In this document: piece after piece, positions 8,764-17,989 of the stretch
Position numbering within the stretch: position 1 is the first letter of the stretch
How the letters are laid out: every line of letters begins with the position of its first letter
Assembly (NCBI RefSeq): GCF_042646065.1
Contig: NZ_JBHRTA010000030.1
Span: 62,001 to 126,000, forward strand
Direction: 5' to 3'
DNA: 64,000 bases
Source: Parapedobacter deserti
GTDB lineage: Bacteria; Bacteroidota; Bacteroidia; Sphingobacteriales; Sphingobacteriaceae
Made by a program: the position numbers and the translations under genes
Notes under the pieces: model-generated
What the model saw: only the letters and a program-made list of their open reading frames with translations
Told to the model about the DNA's origin: nothing
The model's database searches: none

Positions 8764-11319
8764 ATGCAGGTAAGTCGTGGCAAGATCGCTATAGGTTGGG
8801 TTTTCCGCATGGCGTGGCGGGATAGCAGGAGGAACCGTTCACGACTTTTCCTTTTCATTTCATCAATTATTGTCGGTATTGCTGCGTTGGTCGCTATCTA
8901 TTCGTTCGGCTACAACTTAGCGAAAGATATCGATAACCAAGCAGCCACTTTAGTGGGGGCTGATCTCGTGGTGCATAGCAACCGGCAGCTGAGTGAGGAA
9001 GGGCAGGATATTATCGATTCCGTCCGGACATTGAGCAATGGATATGCCGAAGAACAGAGCTTTGCATCAATGGTACTTTTCACGAATAACGGAGGCACGC
9101 GGTTGGTACAGGTGCGAGCATTGGGTGGCGCGTTTCCTTATTACGGACGCTTGGAAACAGCGCCTGAAGCAGCTGGTACCACCTTTCAGGAGGGCCGCAG
9201 GGCACTGGTGGATAAGACACTGATGTTGCAGTTCGACGCCAAGGTGGGTGACTCGGTGAAGGTCGGTGAAGTGACGTTTGAAATCGCAGGCCTTCTTGAA
9301 CAGGCGCCCGGACAAAGCGGTATTTCGGCAGCGGTTGCTCCCGCGGTATTCATCCCGCTGCACTATCTTGGCGCCACGGGCCTCAATCAAAAGGGCAGCC
9401 GGATCAACTATAACTATTACTTCCATTTAAACCCGAAAATGGACGCCGATGCACTTGCCGAAAGCTTGGATTCTTTATTGGAAGTGCAGCGTATGAGCTA
9501 TGAAACCATTGCTTCACGGAAGCGGGAAACGGGGCGGTCGTTCGCCGATCTGAGTAAATTTTTATCATTGGTAGGATTCGTAGCGCTGTTGCTAGGTTGC
9601 GTTGGCGTGTCTAGCGCCATCCACATTTATATCAAGGAAAAATTAAATAGTATTGCGATTTTGCGCTGTTTGGGCGCGAGTTCAGGGCAGGCATTTCTGA
9701 TCTACCTGATACAGGTGCTGGGTGTCGGGTTTATGGGCTCGGTGGCGGGAGCGTTGCTGGGTACGTTGATACAGCAACTTTTGCCTATTGTATTCAAGGA
9801 TTTTGTGCCTGTGACCATCAGCAGTGAAGTCTCGTGGGATGCTATTTTCCAAGGTATTGGGTTGGGTATATGGATATCTTTGCTGTTTGCATTACTGCCA
9901 CTCATTGGCATCCGGAATATTGCTCCCTTGAATACATTGCGCCTATCATTAGATAGACCAAGCCCCGTCAAAGACAAGTGGAGCTGGGTGGTATACGGTC
10001 TTATTGCGTTATTTATATTTGTGTATGCTTATCGGCAACTGGATGGTATGACGCAAACTCTAGCCTTTATCTTAGGGGTCGGCCTTGCGTCTGCGGTACT
10101 GTATGGCATAGCTCATCTGCTTATCTGGTTGGTAAGGCGGTTTTTTCCAGTTTCATGGAACTATTTATGGCGGCAGGGGCTATCCAACCTTTTCCGGCCC
10201 AACAACCAGACAGTGATCCTAATAGTCGCGGTCGGGTTGGGTACCGCGTTCATCGCCACATTATTGTTGGTGCAGGGGATGCTGATGGCGCGGGTGTCGT
10301 TGTCGGCCAGCGAGAACCAGCCCAACATGGTCCTGTTTGATATCCAATCGTCGCAGAAACGAGCTGTGTCAGAATTGGTCAGGGCGCAAGGACTGCCAGT
10401 TATCGATGAGGTCCCTATTGTGACAGTGCAATTGGAGGCTATCAATGGTATCAGCTCCGATGATGCACGGAAAGACAGTACACTTCAGGTGTCACGGCGG
10501 GCACTGGGCGGTGAACTGCGGACAACCTACCGTATGGAGCTCAGCGATTCGGAGAAAATTACTGCGGGAGAGTGGGTCGGTGAAACTGCGAACGGAGACA
10601 CAGCGTACGTCTCGCTTGAGGAAGACTATGCGCGCCGTATACGTGTAGAAATAGGGGACGAATTGGTATTCAATGTACAGGGAGTACGGATACCGACTAA
10701 AGTCGGCAGTTTCCGGGAGGTCGACTGGAACCGGGTGCAGACCAATTTCAGGTTAATTTTCCCGTCGGGCGTGATTGACAATGCACCGCAATTCCATGTG
10801 TTGATGACCCGTGTGCCGGATGAAGCGATATCGGCCCGAATGCAGCAGGCAGTGGTGCGCCAGTTCCCCAACGTCTCTATTGTTGATCTGGGGTTGATCT
10901 TGTCGGTCTTAGACGAAATCCTTGAGAAGATTGGTTTTGTTATCCGTTTCATGGGAGGCTTCAGTATACTGACCGGTTTTGTGGTGCTGGTTGCTTCCGT
11001 CATGATCAGTAAGTACCAACGTATTAGAGAGAGTGTACTGCTCCGCACGATGGGTGCCTCAAGGCGTCAGATTCTTGTTATCACAGCACTTGAGTATCTC
11101 TTTTTGGGAGTAATAGCGGCTTTCACCGGTGTGATCCTTGCCCTGGGAGGAAGCTGGGCGCTGGCGGTGCTTACCTTTGAAGTACCGTTTTCACCCGACG
11201 TCTCCCTACTGCTGTGGCTCATATTATGCATCGCATCGCTTACGGTATCGATCGGGCTCGTCAACAGCCGGGGAATTACCCTGCGCCCGCCATTGGAGAT
11301 CCTGCGGAAGGAAGCTTAG
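8764..11319 (+). CDS. ABC transporter permease with two FtsX domains (YbbP-like)
   Basis: The 851-residue protein has an N-terminal membrane helix (about 25-45) followed by a MacB-like periplasmic domain. It has the FtsX segment LSLVGFVALLLGCVGVSSAIHIYIKEKLNSIAILRCLG (broken here only by description) at about 265-305, several further helices, a second periplasmic region, and a second FtsX domain near the end with LRTMGASRRQI. Two FtsX modules in one chain is the YbbP arrangement, which works with a YbbA-type ATPase. It is translated right after the ATPase. Its stop overlaps by 4 bases with the stop of the convergent M14 peptidase. Likely role: extraction or export of a lipid-linked or hydrophobic molecule; this is inference. 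Confidence 0.9.
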   Translation: MQVSRGKIAIGWVFRMAWRDSRRNRSRLFLFISSIIVGIAALVAIYSFGYNLAKDIDNQAATLVGADLVVHSNRQLSEEGQDIIDSVRTLSNGYAEEQSFASMVLFTNNGGTRLVQVRALGGAFPYYGRLETAPEAAGTTFQEGRRALVDKTLMLQFDAKVGDSVKVGEVTFEIAGLLEQAPGQSGISAAVAPAVFIPLHYLGATGLNQKGSRINYNYYFHLNPKMDADALAESLDSLLEVQRMSYETIASRKRETGRSFADLSKFLSLVGFVALLLGCVGVSSAIHIYIKEKLNSIAILRCLGASSGQAFLIYLIQVLGVGFMGSVAGALLGTLIQQLLPIVFKDFVPVTISSEVSWDAIFQGIGLGIWISLLFALLPLIGIRNIAPLNTLRLSLDRPSPVKDKWSWVVYGLIALFIFVYAYRQLDGMTQTLAFILGVGLASAVLYGIAHLLIWLVRRFFPVSWNYLWRQGLSNLFRPNNQTVILIVAVGLGTAFIATLLLVQGMLMARVSLSASENQPNMVLFDIQSSQKRAVSELVRAQGLPVIDEVPIVTVQLEAINGISSDDARKDSTLQVSRRALGGELRTTYRMELSDSEKITAGEWVGETANGDTAYVSLEEDYARRIRVEIGDELVFNVQGVRIPTKVGSFREVDWNRVQTNFRLIFPSGVIDNAPQFHVLMTRVPDEAISARMQQAVVRQFPNVSIVDLGLILSVLDEILEKIGFVIRFMGGFSILTGFVVLVASVMISKYQRIRESVLLRTMGASRRQILVITALEYLFLGVIAAFTGVILALGGSWALAVLTFEVPFSPDVSLLLWLILCIASLTVSIGLVNSRGITLRPPLEILRKEA

Positions 11320-13031
11320 CGTACTTGAAGCAGTCTCCCGATCGGATAGCGTAAGTGTGTTTTTTCATAGTAAACCGATCGTTTATAGACCCAATCCAAC
11401 TGTGCCCTTCCGCTATTGCGCAACTGCTCATTTTTTTCTTTGGCTTGCTTGAACGCTATTTGCAATTCACGGTTTTCATTCAGTATTTTAACGGCTTCAT
11501 CTTCGAAAATATAAGCGGAGTAGTACTCCTTTCGGCTGAGTATGCTGTCGAAGAAGTTCCAGTTGAAGTATGAATCGGTTGCTTGTGGTTCCAGCACCTC
11601 TACGATGTACCGGTTGGCGGGTTGGTCGGTAATTACAATATAATCTCCCCTATAGCATTGAATTTGCTGAATTTCCGGACGGAGCGTTACATGGGTGTGC
11701 ACGTAATGGCCTTCGTAAGGTGTGGATGCAGTCTGGTAATCCTCAATGTAATACAGTTGAAGGGTAAGCAGGGTATCCCGGTCCAAAATGTTTACGTCGA
11801 CGCCGTTGAGCCGCAATAAATCTACCACGTTATGCCATGCTTGCGGAATGATATAGGCATATGGTTTTTCAATCACCACACCGGGTGTGTACCGATTGTA
11901 GTACGGGATCTGTTTCGAGAACGGTTTACTGCGGTCATAATACTGCCGAGGGAAGCCGCTAACGGTGCTCGGTTTTTCGCCGGATTCGTACCCTTTGAAG
12001 GTAATGTATTCGTATTGCGTGGTATCCAGCTTCCAGGTCAATACAAAACGCAGCTGTGTTTTCGACTGTGCCAATGCTGCCTGGCGCCGCCAGTATAAGT
12101 CGATGGCCCGCTCATCAGCTACCGCAATGAAGTGTCGTAGCAATGCGTAGGTAGACCGAACACGCTGTGGATAAGGTTTCCACATGTGGGTTTCCGGCAT
12201 GTAGCCAAGTGTATGATGTAGCGCCGCATATCCGGTGGAATAACGGGGAGTCTCAAAGAACGATATCAATCCCGATTCGGGAGAATGCCCTTTAAAGTTG
12301 ACGTATGGCACCATTTCATAACCGCTTTTAGCCATGCGCGCGTAAAGCTCAGCAGTAAACGAAGTGGCAGCGTCTTGCAGTTCGGGATGCAGCTTATCGA
12401 CTTGCGTATCGATAAGTGTCATCACGTATTGGTAGTCCGCGCCGTTGCTTGTATGTGTATCCATGAAAACGTCAGGCTGCCAAGTCTGGAAGATTTCCTG
12501 AAACGCACGTGCATTGCGGGAATCCGTTTTGATAAAGTCCCTGTTGAGGTCCAGGTTGCGCGCATTGCCCCTAAACCCGTAGGCTTCCGGACCGTTCTGA
12601 TTGGCACGCGAGGTACCCCTGTTCAGCATTCCGCCGATATTGTACACGGGAATAACGCATAGAACGGCGTTTTCAGGGATATTGTTTTTGCTGAGCAAAT
12701 CGCGCATTAGCATCATTGAGGCGTCGATGCCTTCGGGTTCCCCGGGATGAATGCCGTTGTTTATGAGAATAACCGGCTTTTTTTTGTGGTGCAGCGCCTC
12801 AGGATCGAACTGTCTATCGGCTGAGATGACAAACAGGTGGAGCGGATTGCCCGAATCGGTGTAGCCACAAGTGAGTAAGGAGCAGGTAGCATACTGCCTG
12901 TCGAGCTCCTGATAGAAAGCAATGGTTTCACTGTAACTGGCCGTGGTATTGCTGTCTTGCTCAAAGGTTGTCCGCTGGGCCATCACGTACGAGCCATAGG
13001 CGAGCAAAGCGAATAAGGTAAGCTGTTTCAT
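11316..13031 (-). CDS. Exported M14-family zinc carboxypeptidase
   Basis: A 571-residue secreted metallopeptidase. The signal peptide MKQLTLFALLAYGSYVMAQ starts at the ATG at 13031; the frame also has a GTG at 13049 that would only add six residues. Zinc ligands are His95 and Glu98 (HPGE) and His193 (DTHTS), with NRD and RGNARNLDLNRD around 155-165 forming the substrate pocket of the M14 fold. It lies downstream of the serine hydrolase with a 35-base gap and is probably co-transcribed with it. It would trim peptides, possibly from peptidoglycan or protein debris. Its end overlaps the convergent permease by 4 bases. Confidence 0.9.
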   Translation of the reverse strand: MKQLTLFALLAYGSYVMAQRTTFEQDSNTTASYSETIAFYQELDRQYATCSLLTCGYTDSGNPLHLFVISADRQFDPEALHHKKKPVILINNGIHPGEPEGIDASMMLMRDLLSKNNIPENAVLCVIPVYNIGGMLNRGTSRANQNGPEAYGFRGNARNLDLNRDFIKTDSRNARAFQEIFQTWQPDVFMDTHTSNGADYQYVMTLIDTQVDKLHPELQDAATSFTAELYARMAKSGYEMVPYVNFKGHSPESGLISFFETPRYSTGYAALHHTLGYMPETHMWKPYPQRVRSTYALLRHFIAVADERAIDLYWRRQAALAQSKTQLRFVLTWKLDTTQYEYITFKGYESGEKPSTVSGFPRQYYDRSKPFSKQIPYYNRYTPGVVIEKPYAYIIPQAWHNVVDLLRLNGVDVNILDRDTLLTLQLYYIEDYQTASTPYEGHYVHTHVTLRPEIQQIQCYRGDYIVITDQPANRYIVEVLEPQATDSYFNWNFFDSILSRKEYYSAYIFEDEAVKILNENRELQIAFKQAKEKNEQLRNSGRAQLDWVYKRSVYYEKTHLRYPIGRLLQVR

Positions 13032-13066
13032 AAGCAACAGAATCGACACACTGGGTAGAAGCGGAA

Positions 13067-14506
13067 TTACTGACTGTCGAGTATTTTTCTCATAATAGAC
13101 GCGCCGATGGCATCCACCGATTCGGCCGTGTTGGAAAGCACAACTACCGCAATTTTTTTATCTGGAGTGAACGCCATGTAACTGCGGCTTCCAAATGTGC
13201 CGCCATTGTGCCAATAAACCAACTCGTCTCCCATAAGATTCATGTGCCATGCCAACCCGATGTCCGTATCAGGCGGGTTAAAGTAGGTGAATTGACGAGT
13301 AAGTGCAAGCGCATGTTCCAAATCGGTTTCGGGCATTTTGAAATGAGCTTTTGCGTAGGCTATGAGGTCAGGTACCGTGGATTTAAGTGATCCATGGGCG
13401 GAAAACGCATCGAACGTCCATATCGGGGTCTCCACACCCTTCTCATCATACACTTTCGCCACTTGTTGGCTGCTTTGATCGGGCCGTTCTGTTGTGTTTT
13501 TGAGGCCCAGCGGTTTGCAAATGAATTCCTGGACCATCTCGTCGTATGATTTCCCAGAGACGGTTGTAAGGATGTCGCCAAGCAGGCCGAAGCCGATGTT
13601 GCTGTATATGTATAATGAATCCGGTGGTACCGCTGCTTTATATGAGGTTAGGTATTCGTACAGATCTTTTCGGGTGTAACCTGCATACGGGTCTTGCGGA
13701 TGTGACGCCGACGTCTTGCCGATATTGGCCGGCATGCGAGGCATCCCGGAGGTATGATTAGCCAATTGAAGTAACGTGATGTGCTGGAGATCTGCATTTT
13801 TCGCAACCGAATCGGGCAGGTATTGCGTAATGATGTCGCTGAGACGCAGTTGTTGCGTTTGGTCTAGGTACGCAAGCAACGTTGCGGTAAACGTTTTGGT
13901 GATGGAGCCGATTTCAAACAGCGTGTTCTCGTCGGGGAGGGATCTGTTTCCTTTTTCTGTTTCTCCATAGTAGTAGCTACTGGTCTTTCCCGCGTTGATA
14001 ATGCCGACGGCAAGCGCATGTGTATGTTTCTTCCTGCTATACGACAGCGCCACCGAGTCGACGTAACGGTCAAACGTCTGCGCTTTTACCGGAGGATCGG
14101 ATGGCTTGTCCGAAGTCGGATCACCAGCGTACGGTTGGAACAGTAAGGTTTCAACCTTGTTCAGGCGGTCAAGTTCCAAAACAACCTGTAGTGGGGTGCT
14201 TAAGAAATTTAATTTATAGATACCGATGCCTTTTTCATAACTTTTCAATTCAGCCGACTGGATCTGTCCCAAGGGATAAAGCTGTTGAGACATAACAGTC
14301 TGAAAAGCCTGTAATGACAGCGACTGCCTGAAAGTTGCGCCCGTGAGTGCATAAATGGAGTCTGTTTCTTGAAGATTAAAATGATATTCTATTTTATTGA
14401 ATACTGCTTGGTTGATCCGTTTGGCATCCTCGTTTTGCTGGGCAGTGGCTGAAAATATTGGGACTATAATTAAGGTGCAGACAATTCTGATCATGATTCC
14501 AAACAT
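13067..14506 (-). CDS. Exported serine hydrolase (class C beta-lactamase fold) with N-terminal DUF3887
   Basis: The 479-residue protein has a signal peptide (about 1-22), then a DUF3887-like domain (about 30-125), then a beta-lactamase/transpeptidase-like domain. Active-site motifs are SITK (Ser201, Lys204), YSN near 297 and the HNGG motif near 433. Such proteins are D-aminopeptidases, esterases or penicillin-binding-like enzymes more often than true beta-lactamases. The M14 peptidase follows, suggesting joint peptide or peptidoglycan fragment processing. Specific activity cannot be assigned from sequence. Confidence 0.88.
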   Translation of the reverse strand: MFGIMIRIVCTLIIVPIFSATAQQNEDAKRINQAVFNKIEYHFNLQETDSIYALTGATFRQSLSLQAFQTVMSQQLYPLGQIQSAELKSYEKGIGIYKLNFLSTPLQVVLELDRLNKVETLLFQPYAGDPTSDKPSDPPVKAQTFDRYVDSVALSYSRKKHTHALAVGIINAGKTSSYYYGETEKGNRSLPDENTLFEIGSITKTFTATLLAYLDQTQQLRLSDIITQYLPDSVAKNADLQHITLLQLANHTSGMPRMPANIGKTSASHPQDPYAGYTRKDLYEYLTSYKAAVPPDSLYIYSNIGFGLLGDILTTVSGKSYDEMVQEFICKPLGLKNTTERPDQSSQQVAKVYDEKGVETPIWTFDAFSAHGSLKSTVPDLIAYAKAHFKMPETDLEHALALTRQFTYFNPPDTDIGLAWHMNLMGDELVYWHNGGTFGSRSYMAFTPDKKIAVVVLSNTAESVDAIGASIMRKILDSQ

Positions 14507-14530
14507 CTGGCAAAATTACGTGAAACCCCT

Positions 14531-15274
14531 TTACATTCCTAATAATTGTTTTAGACGCGAATAGCCACTTTTGCTTACACTGATCCGCCTGCCGTCAGAC
14601 AGCACGGCGATGTGGCTATCTTTCTCATGGGGATCGAGTCGGACGATATGGTCTATTTTGGCGATAAATGATCGGTGAACTCGGACGAACAGCTGAGGGT
14701 CAAGCTGTTCTTCAAACGAGGCCATGGTTTTGTTTTTCAGGAACGTGCCTTCGTCGGTATGTATTTTCACATAATCGTCGTCTGCTTCCAGGCAAACGAT
14801 GCTTGTTGTTGGTATGATGTTGATTTTGCTTCCTGTTTTGACTACCACGCGCTCCAATCTACCGGGTGCGTGTGACGCTTGCTCAAGCAATTTACGGGTA
14901 TTTTCCTTAGCGGTTTCCGCTTGATGGGCATCGAGGAGTTTGGCCATCGCTTGATCAAAGCGGGCTTTGGTAATGGGTTTCAGCAAGTAGTCGACCGCAT
15001 GTTGCTCAAATGCCTTGATCGCATACTCATCGAATGCGGTCGTAAAAATCACAGCAGGTTGTTTGTCAACGATCTCAAGCATCTCGAAACCGTTAATTTT
15101 TGGCATTTGGATATCCAGGAATACAACATCCGGTTGGTGATGCATAATAGCTTTGGCGCCTTCGAACCCATCGTTACATTCGGCTACCACCGCTACGTGG
15201 GGATAGCTTTCTAAGTATTCCGCTACCATACTCCGCGCCAACGGTTCGTCATCAACCAATACAGCCTTAATCAT
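14531..15274 (-). CDS. LytTR response regulator
   Basis: A 247-residue regulator: receiver domain with acidic pocket VDDE (7-10) and phospho-acceptor Asp54 (VFLDIQMP), Thr/Lys switch residues further on, then a LytTR DNA-binding domain (about 138-245; VVKTGSKINIIP, RVHRSFIAKID, RISVSK). The ATG overlaps the stop of the kinase gene by 4 bases (ATGA), indicating translational coupling. It is the cognate partner of the adjacent LytS-type kinase. Targets probably include the LiaF-like gene of the same operon. Confidence 0.95.
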   Translation of the reverse strand: MIKAVLVDDEPLARSMVAEYLESYPHVAVVAECNDGFEGAKAIMHHQPDVVFLDIQMPKINGFEMLEIVDKQPAVIFTTAFDEYAIKAFEQHAVDYLLKPITKARFDQAMAKLLDAHQAETAKENTRKLLEQASHAPGRLERVVVKTGSKINIIPTTSIVCLEADDDYVKIHTDEGTFLKNKTMASFEEQLDPQLFVRVHRSFIAKIDHIVRLDPHEKDSHIAVLSDGRRISVSKSGYSRLKQLLGM

Positions 15275-16314
15275 AGTTGTGGGATCTTGATTATGCTGGT
15301 AAAGATATGCGTTGTAGCTTTAGTTTCCAACAGATCGGTACGACCGAACAACAGAAATAGCCGGCGCTGTACCCCTCGGAGCCCAAAGCCGGTGCCTCTC
15401 CTTGGCTTATTACTCTGGCTGTCATAGGGGTTTTCGATCTGTATTTCGAGTAGGTGGTCACTGCATGTGCAGACAACACTGATCGTAACGTTTTCGGTGG
15501 TGTCGTATAAGCCATATTTTATGGCGTTTTCAACCAACGGTTGCATGATCATAGCAGGCAATGTCATGTTTAGGCACGCATCATCATAGGTTACCTGAGT
15601 TTCAAGCCGATGGCCGAAACGAACTTTTTCGATTTCCAGATAAAGCTGGAGGTGCTCCAACTCATCTTTCAATGCGATGAGTTGCTGGTCATCCTTGCGC
15701 AGTGTTCCCCGGAGGAAATCCGAAAGTTGGAAAGTCATATTCCTTGCTTCATCTGGCTTCCGGCCAATGAGCGCAATGATGGAATTGAGGCTATTGAAGA
15801 GGAAATGGGGCTGCAACTGTTGGCGGAGGTTGTATAATTCGGCCTCCCGGGCTAGCCGCTCTGCATCGGCTTTCCGTTGTTCATTCTCCTTATATTCCTG
15901 CTGGATGTTCCAAAGAATATTAACGATAGCCACCCAAGCGATCAGCAGTGAATTGATAAAAAACCGCAGCGGCAGCGAAATGTCGATATGATCAAGGTAA
16001 GTTTGCTCCTGGATGATATATTGAAGGATCCATCGGTCTGCTGACACGCTGATGGCAGCCAACACCAATCCCCAGATCACAATGTAGACGTAACCCTTCC
16101 GGCGTGGCAGATAGTGGTTGAGTGCATTGGCAATAACATAGCAACATAGGGTAATAACCGTAGCGCTCACCAAACTGTCATTTAGCGCTAAGTTGAAATC
16201 CACATCAAACCACCATAGCAGTGCGGTCTGGATAAACGCATAAGAAATCCAGATGATAAAGCAACTGATGTTTATCAGCCGTTGTTTGGATGAGGTATAC
16301 GATGTTGCGCTCAC
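15271..16314 (-). CDS. LytS-type sensor histidine kinase
   Basis: The 347 residues have four membrane helices (about 14-36, 47-66, 74-92 and 116-136), a short coiled-coil linker, a His_kinase domain with phospho-acceptor His170 in LQPHFLFNSLNS, an N-box (PLVENAIKYG) and a glycine-rich box GTGFGLRGVQRR. There is no PAS or HAMP, so sensing is likely by the membrane part. The start is GTG (16314) with no better ATG nearby. It is the middle gene of a three-gene operon (LiaF-like, kinase, regulator). Confidence 0.93.
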   Translation of the reverse strand: MSATSYTSSKQRLINISCFIIWISYAFIQTALLWWFDVDFNLALNDSLVSATVITLCCYVIANALNHYLPRRKGYVYIVIWGLVLAAISVSADRWILQYIIQEQTYLDHIDISLPLRFFINSLLIAWVAIVNILWNIQQEYKENEQRKADAERLAREAELYNLRQQLQPHFLFNSLNSIIALIGRKPDEARNMTFQLSDFLRGTLRKDDQQLIALKDELEHLQLYLEIEKVRFGHRLETQVTYDDACLNMTLPAMIMQPLVENAIKYGLYDTTENVTISVVCTCSDHLLEIQIENPYDSQSNKPRRGTGFGLRGVQRRLFLLFGRTDLLETKATTHIFTSIIKIPQL

Positions 16315-16358
16315 AAAAGATAATGTTTATTAGTCGTGATTGCAGTTGTTTTTATCGG

Positions 16359-17237
16359 TCAAATATTTTTGATCGTGATCCCCCCGAAAATCGAGGTTCC
16401 CCTGATATACACGACCTGCTGTTCATCTTGGGATACTCCTTGAATAAAACGTTTGTCGTCCACTTCTCCAAATACAGATACGACTTCCGACTGGATTTTC
16501 CAGTGTGCCGGGACGATAATTTTCATGCCGGCGAATAGCTGGAACACATCAATGACGATGGGATGATGGATATCTGCTTGGATGAGGTTTATATCGGTAC
16601 CTCCGAAAATATTGACAATCTCTCCCCCCTGAAAGCGCTTGGAAATTACCGTTTTCTTGACGTCGCTGAAAACAGAAGTTGACTTGATGTAATCGTCGCG
16701 GGTGAATGCATTAGCATAGCTGCCTCCGTTGCCGGTGGTGGTTTCATCAAATGCGGTAGCCCCGCCAGATCCGGGGCTAGTTTCTTCGGTGCCACTGTTG
16801 TCCGCTACTCGTTTATCCCATTCATAATCTCCAGCTTCCCTGTGGGACATGCTGTCGCCGCCCCTTGGCCTTGGGGCACCTGGCCCCGTTCGCCCCTTTC
16901 CAAGTAAAAGCCACAGACCGATGCAGATGATAATGGCAGGCCAAAGCAGCGGACCGATGTTGAAATGAGTAATGTTCTTTGCAAGGAAAAATGTGCCCAA
17001 GCCAAGCAAGATATAGGATGCAGGGCTTCTGAAATTGGAGTTGCCGCCAACAATTAAGCCCACGACGATAAGTATCATCGGCCACATGTTGCGCCAGCTG
17101 AATAGCCAGTTTGGAAGAAGCCATCCGAGCCCTAGTTTTCCCGCAAGCAGTATCGCACCTATGCATACAATGATAATACCCGCCCACATCCTGCCCGAGT
17201 TGGTGTCGCATGGTGTCCGATGATGATGTCTATTCAT
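16359..17237 (-). CDS. LiaF-like membrane protein (cell-wall stress, DUF5668 plus LiaF C-terminal domain)
   Basis: The 292-residue protein has four closely spaced membrane segments (about 17-33, 49-64, 70-86 and 92-110), a Gly/Pro/Arg-rich linker, and a C-terminal beta-rich domain with IVNIFGGTDINL and GEVDDKRF typical of the LiaF/toast-rack family. In Firmicutes LiaF modulates a cell-envelope stress kinase. Here it is the first gene of an operon with a LytS/LytTR pair, so it probably plays a comparable modulatory role. It has its own strong promoter at 17293-17323. Confidence 0.88.
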   Translation of the reverse strand: MNRHHHRTPCDTNSGRMWAGIIIVCIGAILLAGKLGLGWLLPNWLFSWRNMWPMILIVVGLIVGGNSNFRSPASYILLGLGTFFLAKNITHFNIGPLLWPAIIICIGLWLLLGKGRTGPGAPRPRGGDSMSHREAGDYEWDKRVADNSGTEETSPGSGGATAFDETTTGNGGSYANAFTRDDYIKSTSVFSDVKKTVISKRFQGGEIVNIFGGTDINLIQADIHHPIVIDVFQLFAGMKIIVPAHWKIQSEVVSVFGEVDDKRFIQGVSQDEQQVVYIRGTSIFGGITIKNI

Positions 17238-17292
17238 ATTGCCACTCTGATTAACATTCTTAATTTAAACGTGTCGTCCTAAAGATACAATC

Positions 17293-17323
17293 CAAAGGTA
17301 TGCCGAATATACGCGTTATGCAA
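17293..17323 (-). promoter_or_regulatory. Promoter of the liaF-like/kinase/regulator operon
   Basis: Minus-strand TTG (17321-17323) then 20 bases then TACCTTTG (17293-17300), a full consensus match. The predicted start near 17285 leaves a leader of about 48 bases before the ATG at 17237. In the 337-base gap 17238-17574 I see only this promoter and the one at 17508-17540. Confidence 0.7.
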
Positions 17324-17507
17324 CAGCGATTAGGTAATGTTCGGCTTTTTTTCGGTGAATTGCCGGTTTATTCCGGTGAAGCTCGTAAAGGGTTGCCCTT
17401 TCCGTGTTCTCACCGCTGGAGAGGTGGCGTTAACTATTTTTACTCATCATCATCCAAAATAAAATTATCGGTATTGAAATTATTTTTTTTACAATTTATT
17501 GCAAACA

Positions 17508-17540
17508 TTTGCATTAATCAACCAAATTCTTTTATATTTA
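17508..17540 (+). promoter_or_regulatory. Probable promoter of the PUR-family gene
   Basis: TTTG (17508-17511), 21 bases, TATATTTA (17533-17540), one mismatch from TAnnTTTG. The ATG at 17575 is 35 bases further on. Confidence 0.45.
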
Positions 17541-17574
17541 TCCCGATTCTGAGAATAAAATAAAAAGCTTAACA

Positions 17575-17913
17575 ATGGGAGATTTTGACAACAAGGAGCG
17601 TGAAGAGGTTTTTTCAAAAAAGGTAAGGGCAGGTAAGCGCACTTATTTTTTCGACGTAAAGGCGACCCGTTCCAATGATTACTACATTACCATCACCGAA
17701 AGCAAAAAGCGATTTGAAGATGGCGTATTCATCAAACATAAGATATTCTTGTACAAAGAGGATTTTGAAAAGTTTGCCGAAGGGCTACAAGACGTGGTAG
17801 GCTATATCAAGGCTCATCAGGAAGTTGTGGAAAAACGTTATGAACCCGGATTCGAAGGCAACGGTGTTGGAGTTGCTGAAGACGTGGAGTCTAAAGACAA
17901 CTATTCCTTTTAA
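17575..17913 (+). CDS. PUR-family nucleic-acid-binding protein (DUF3276)
   Basis: A 112-residue basic/aromatic protein starting MGDFDNKEREEVFSKKVRAG. The block KRTYFFDVKATRSNDYYITITESKKR with IKHKIFLYKEDFEKF is the PUR-alpha repeat as found in DUF3276 proteins across Bacteroidota and spirochaetes. Such proteins bind single-stranded nucleic acid and dimerise. The length is normal for the family. It is monocistronic with its own promoter and terminator. Which RNAs or DNA sites it binds is unknown. Confidence 0.92.
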   Translation: MGDFDNKEREEVFSKKVRAGKRTYFFDVKATRSNDYYITITESKKRFEDGVFIKHKIFLYKEDFEKFAEGLQDVVGYIKAHQEVVEKRYEPGFEGNGVGVAEDVESKDNYSF

Positions 17914-17942
17914 TCCGCGACAAGCCAAAAGACATCATGACG

Positions 17943-17970
17943 AGCCTTACATCCCAGTGAGGCTTTTTTT
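17943..17970 (+). terminator. Intrinsic terminator after the PUR-family gene
   Basis: Stem AGCCTTAC / GTGAGGCT (8 bp with one G-T pair), loop of 6, then seven Ts. Confidence 0.85.
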
Positions 17971-17989
17971 GTGGGCAGGCTGATGCAAT

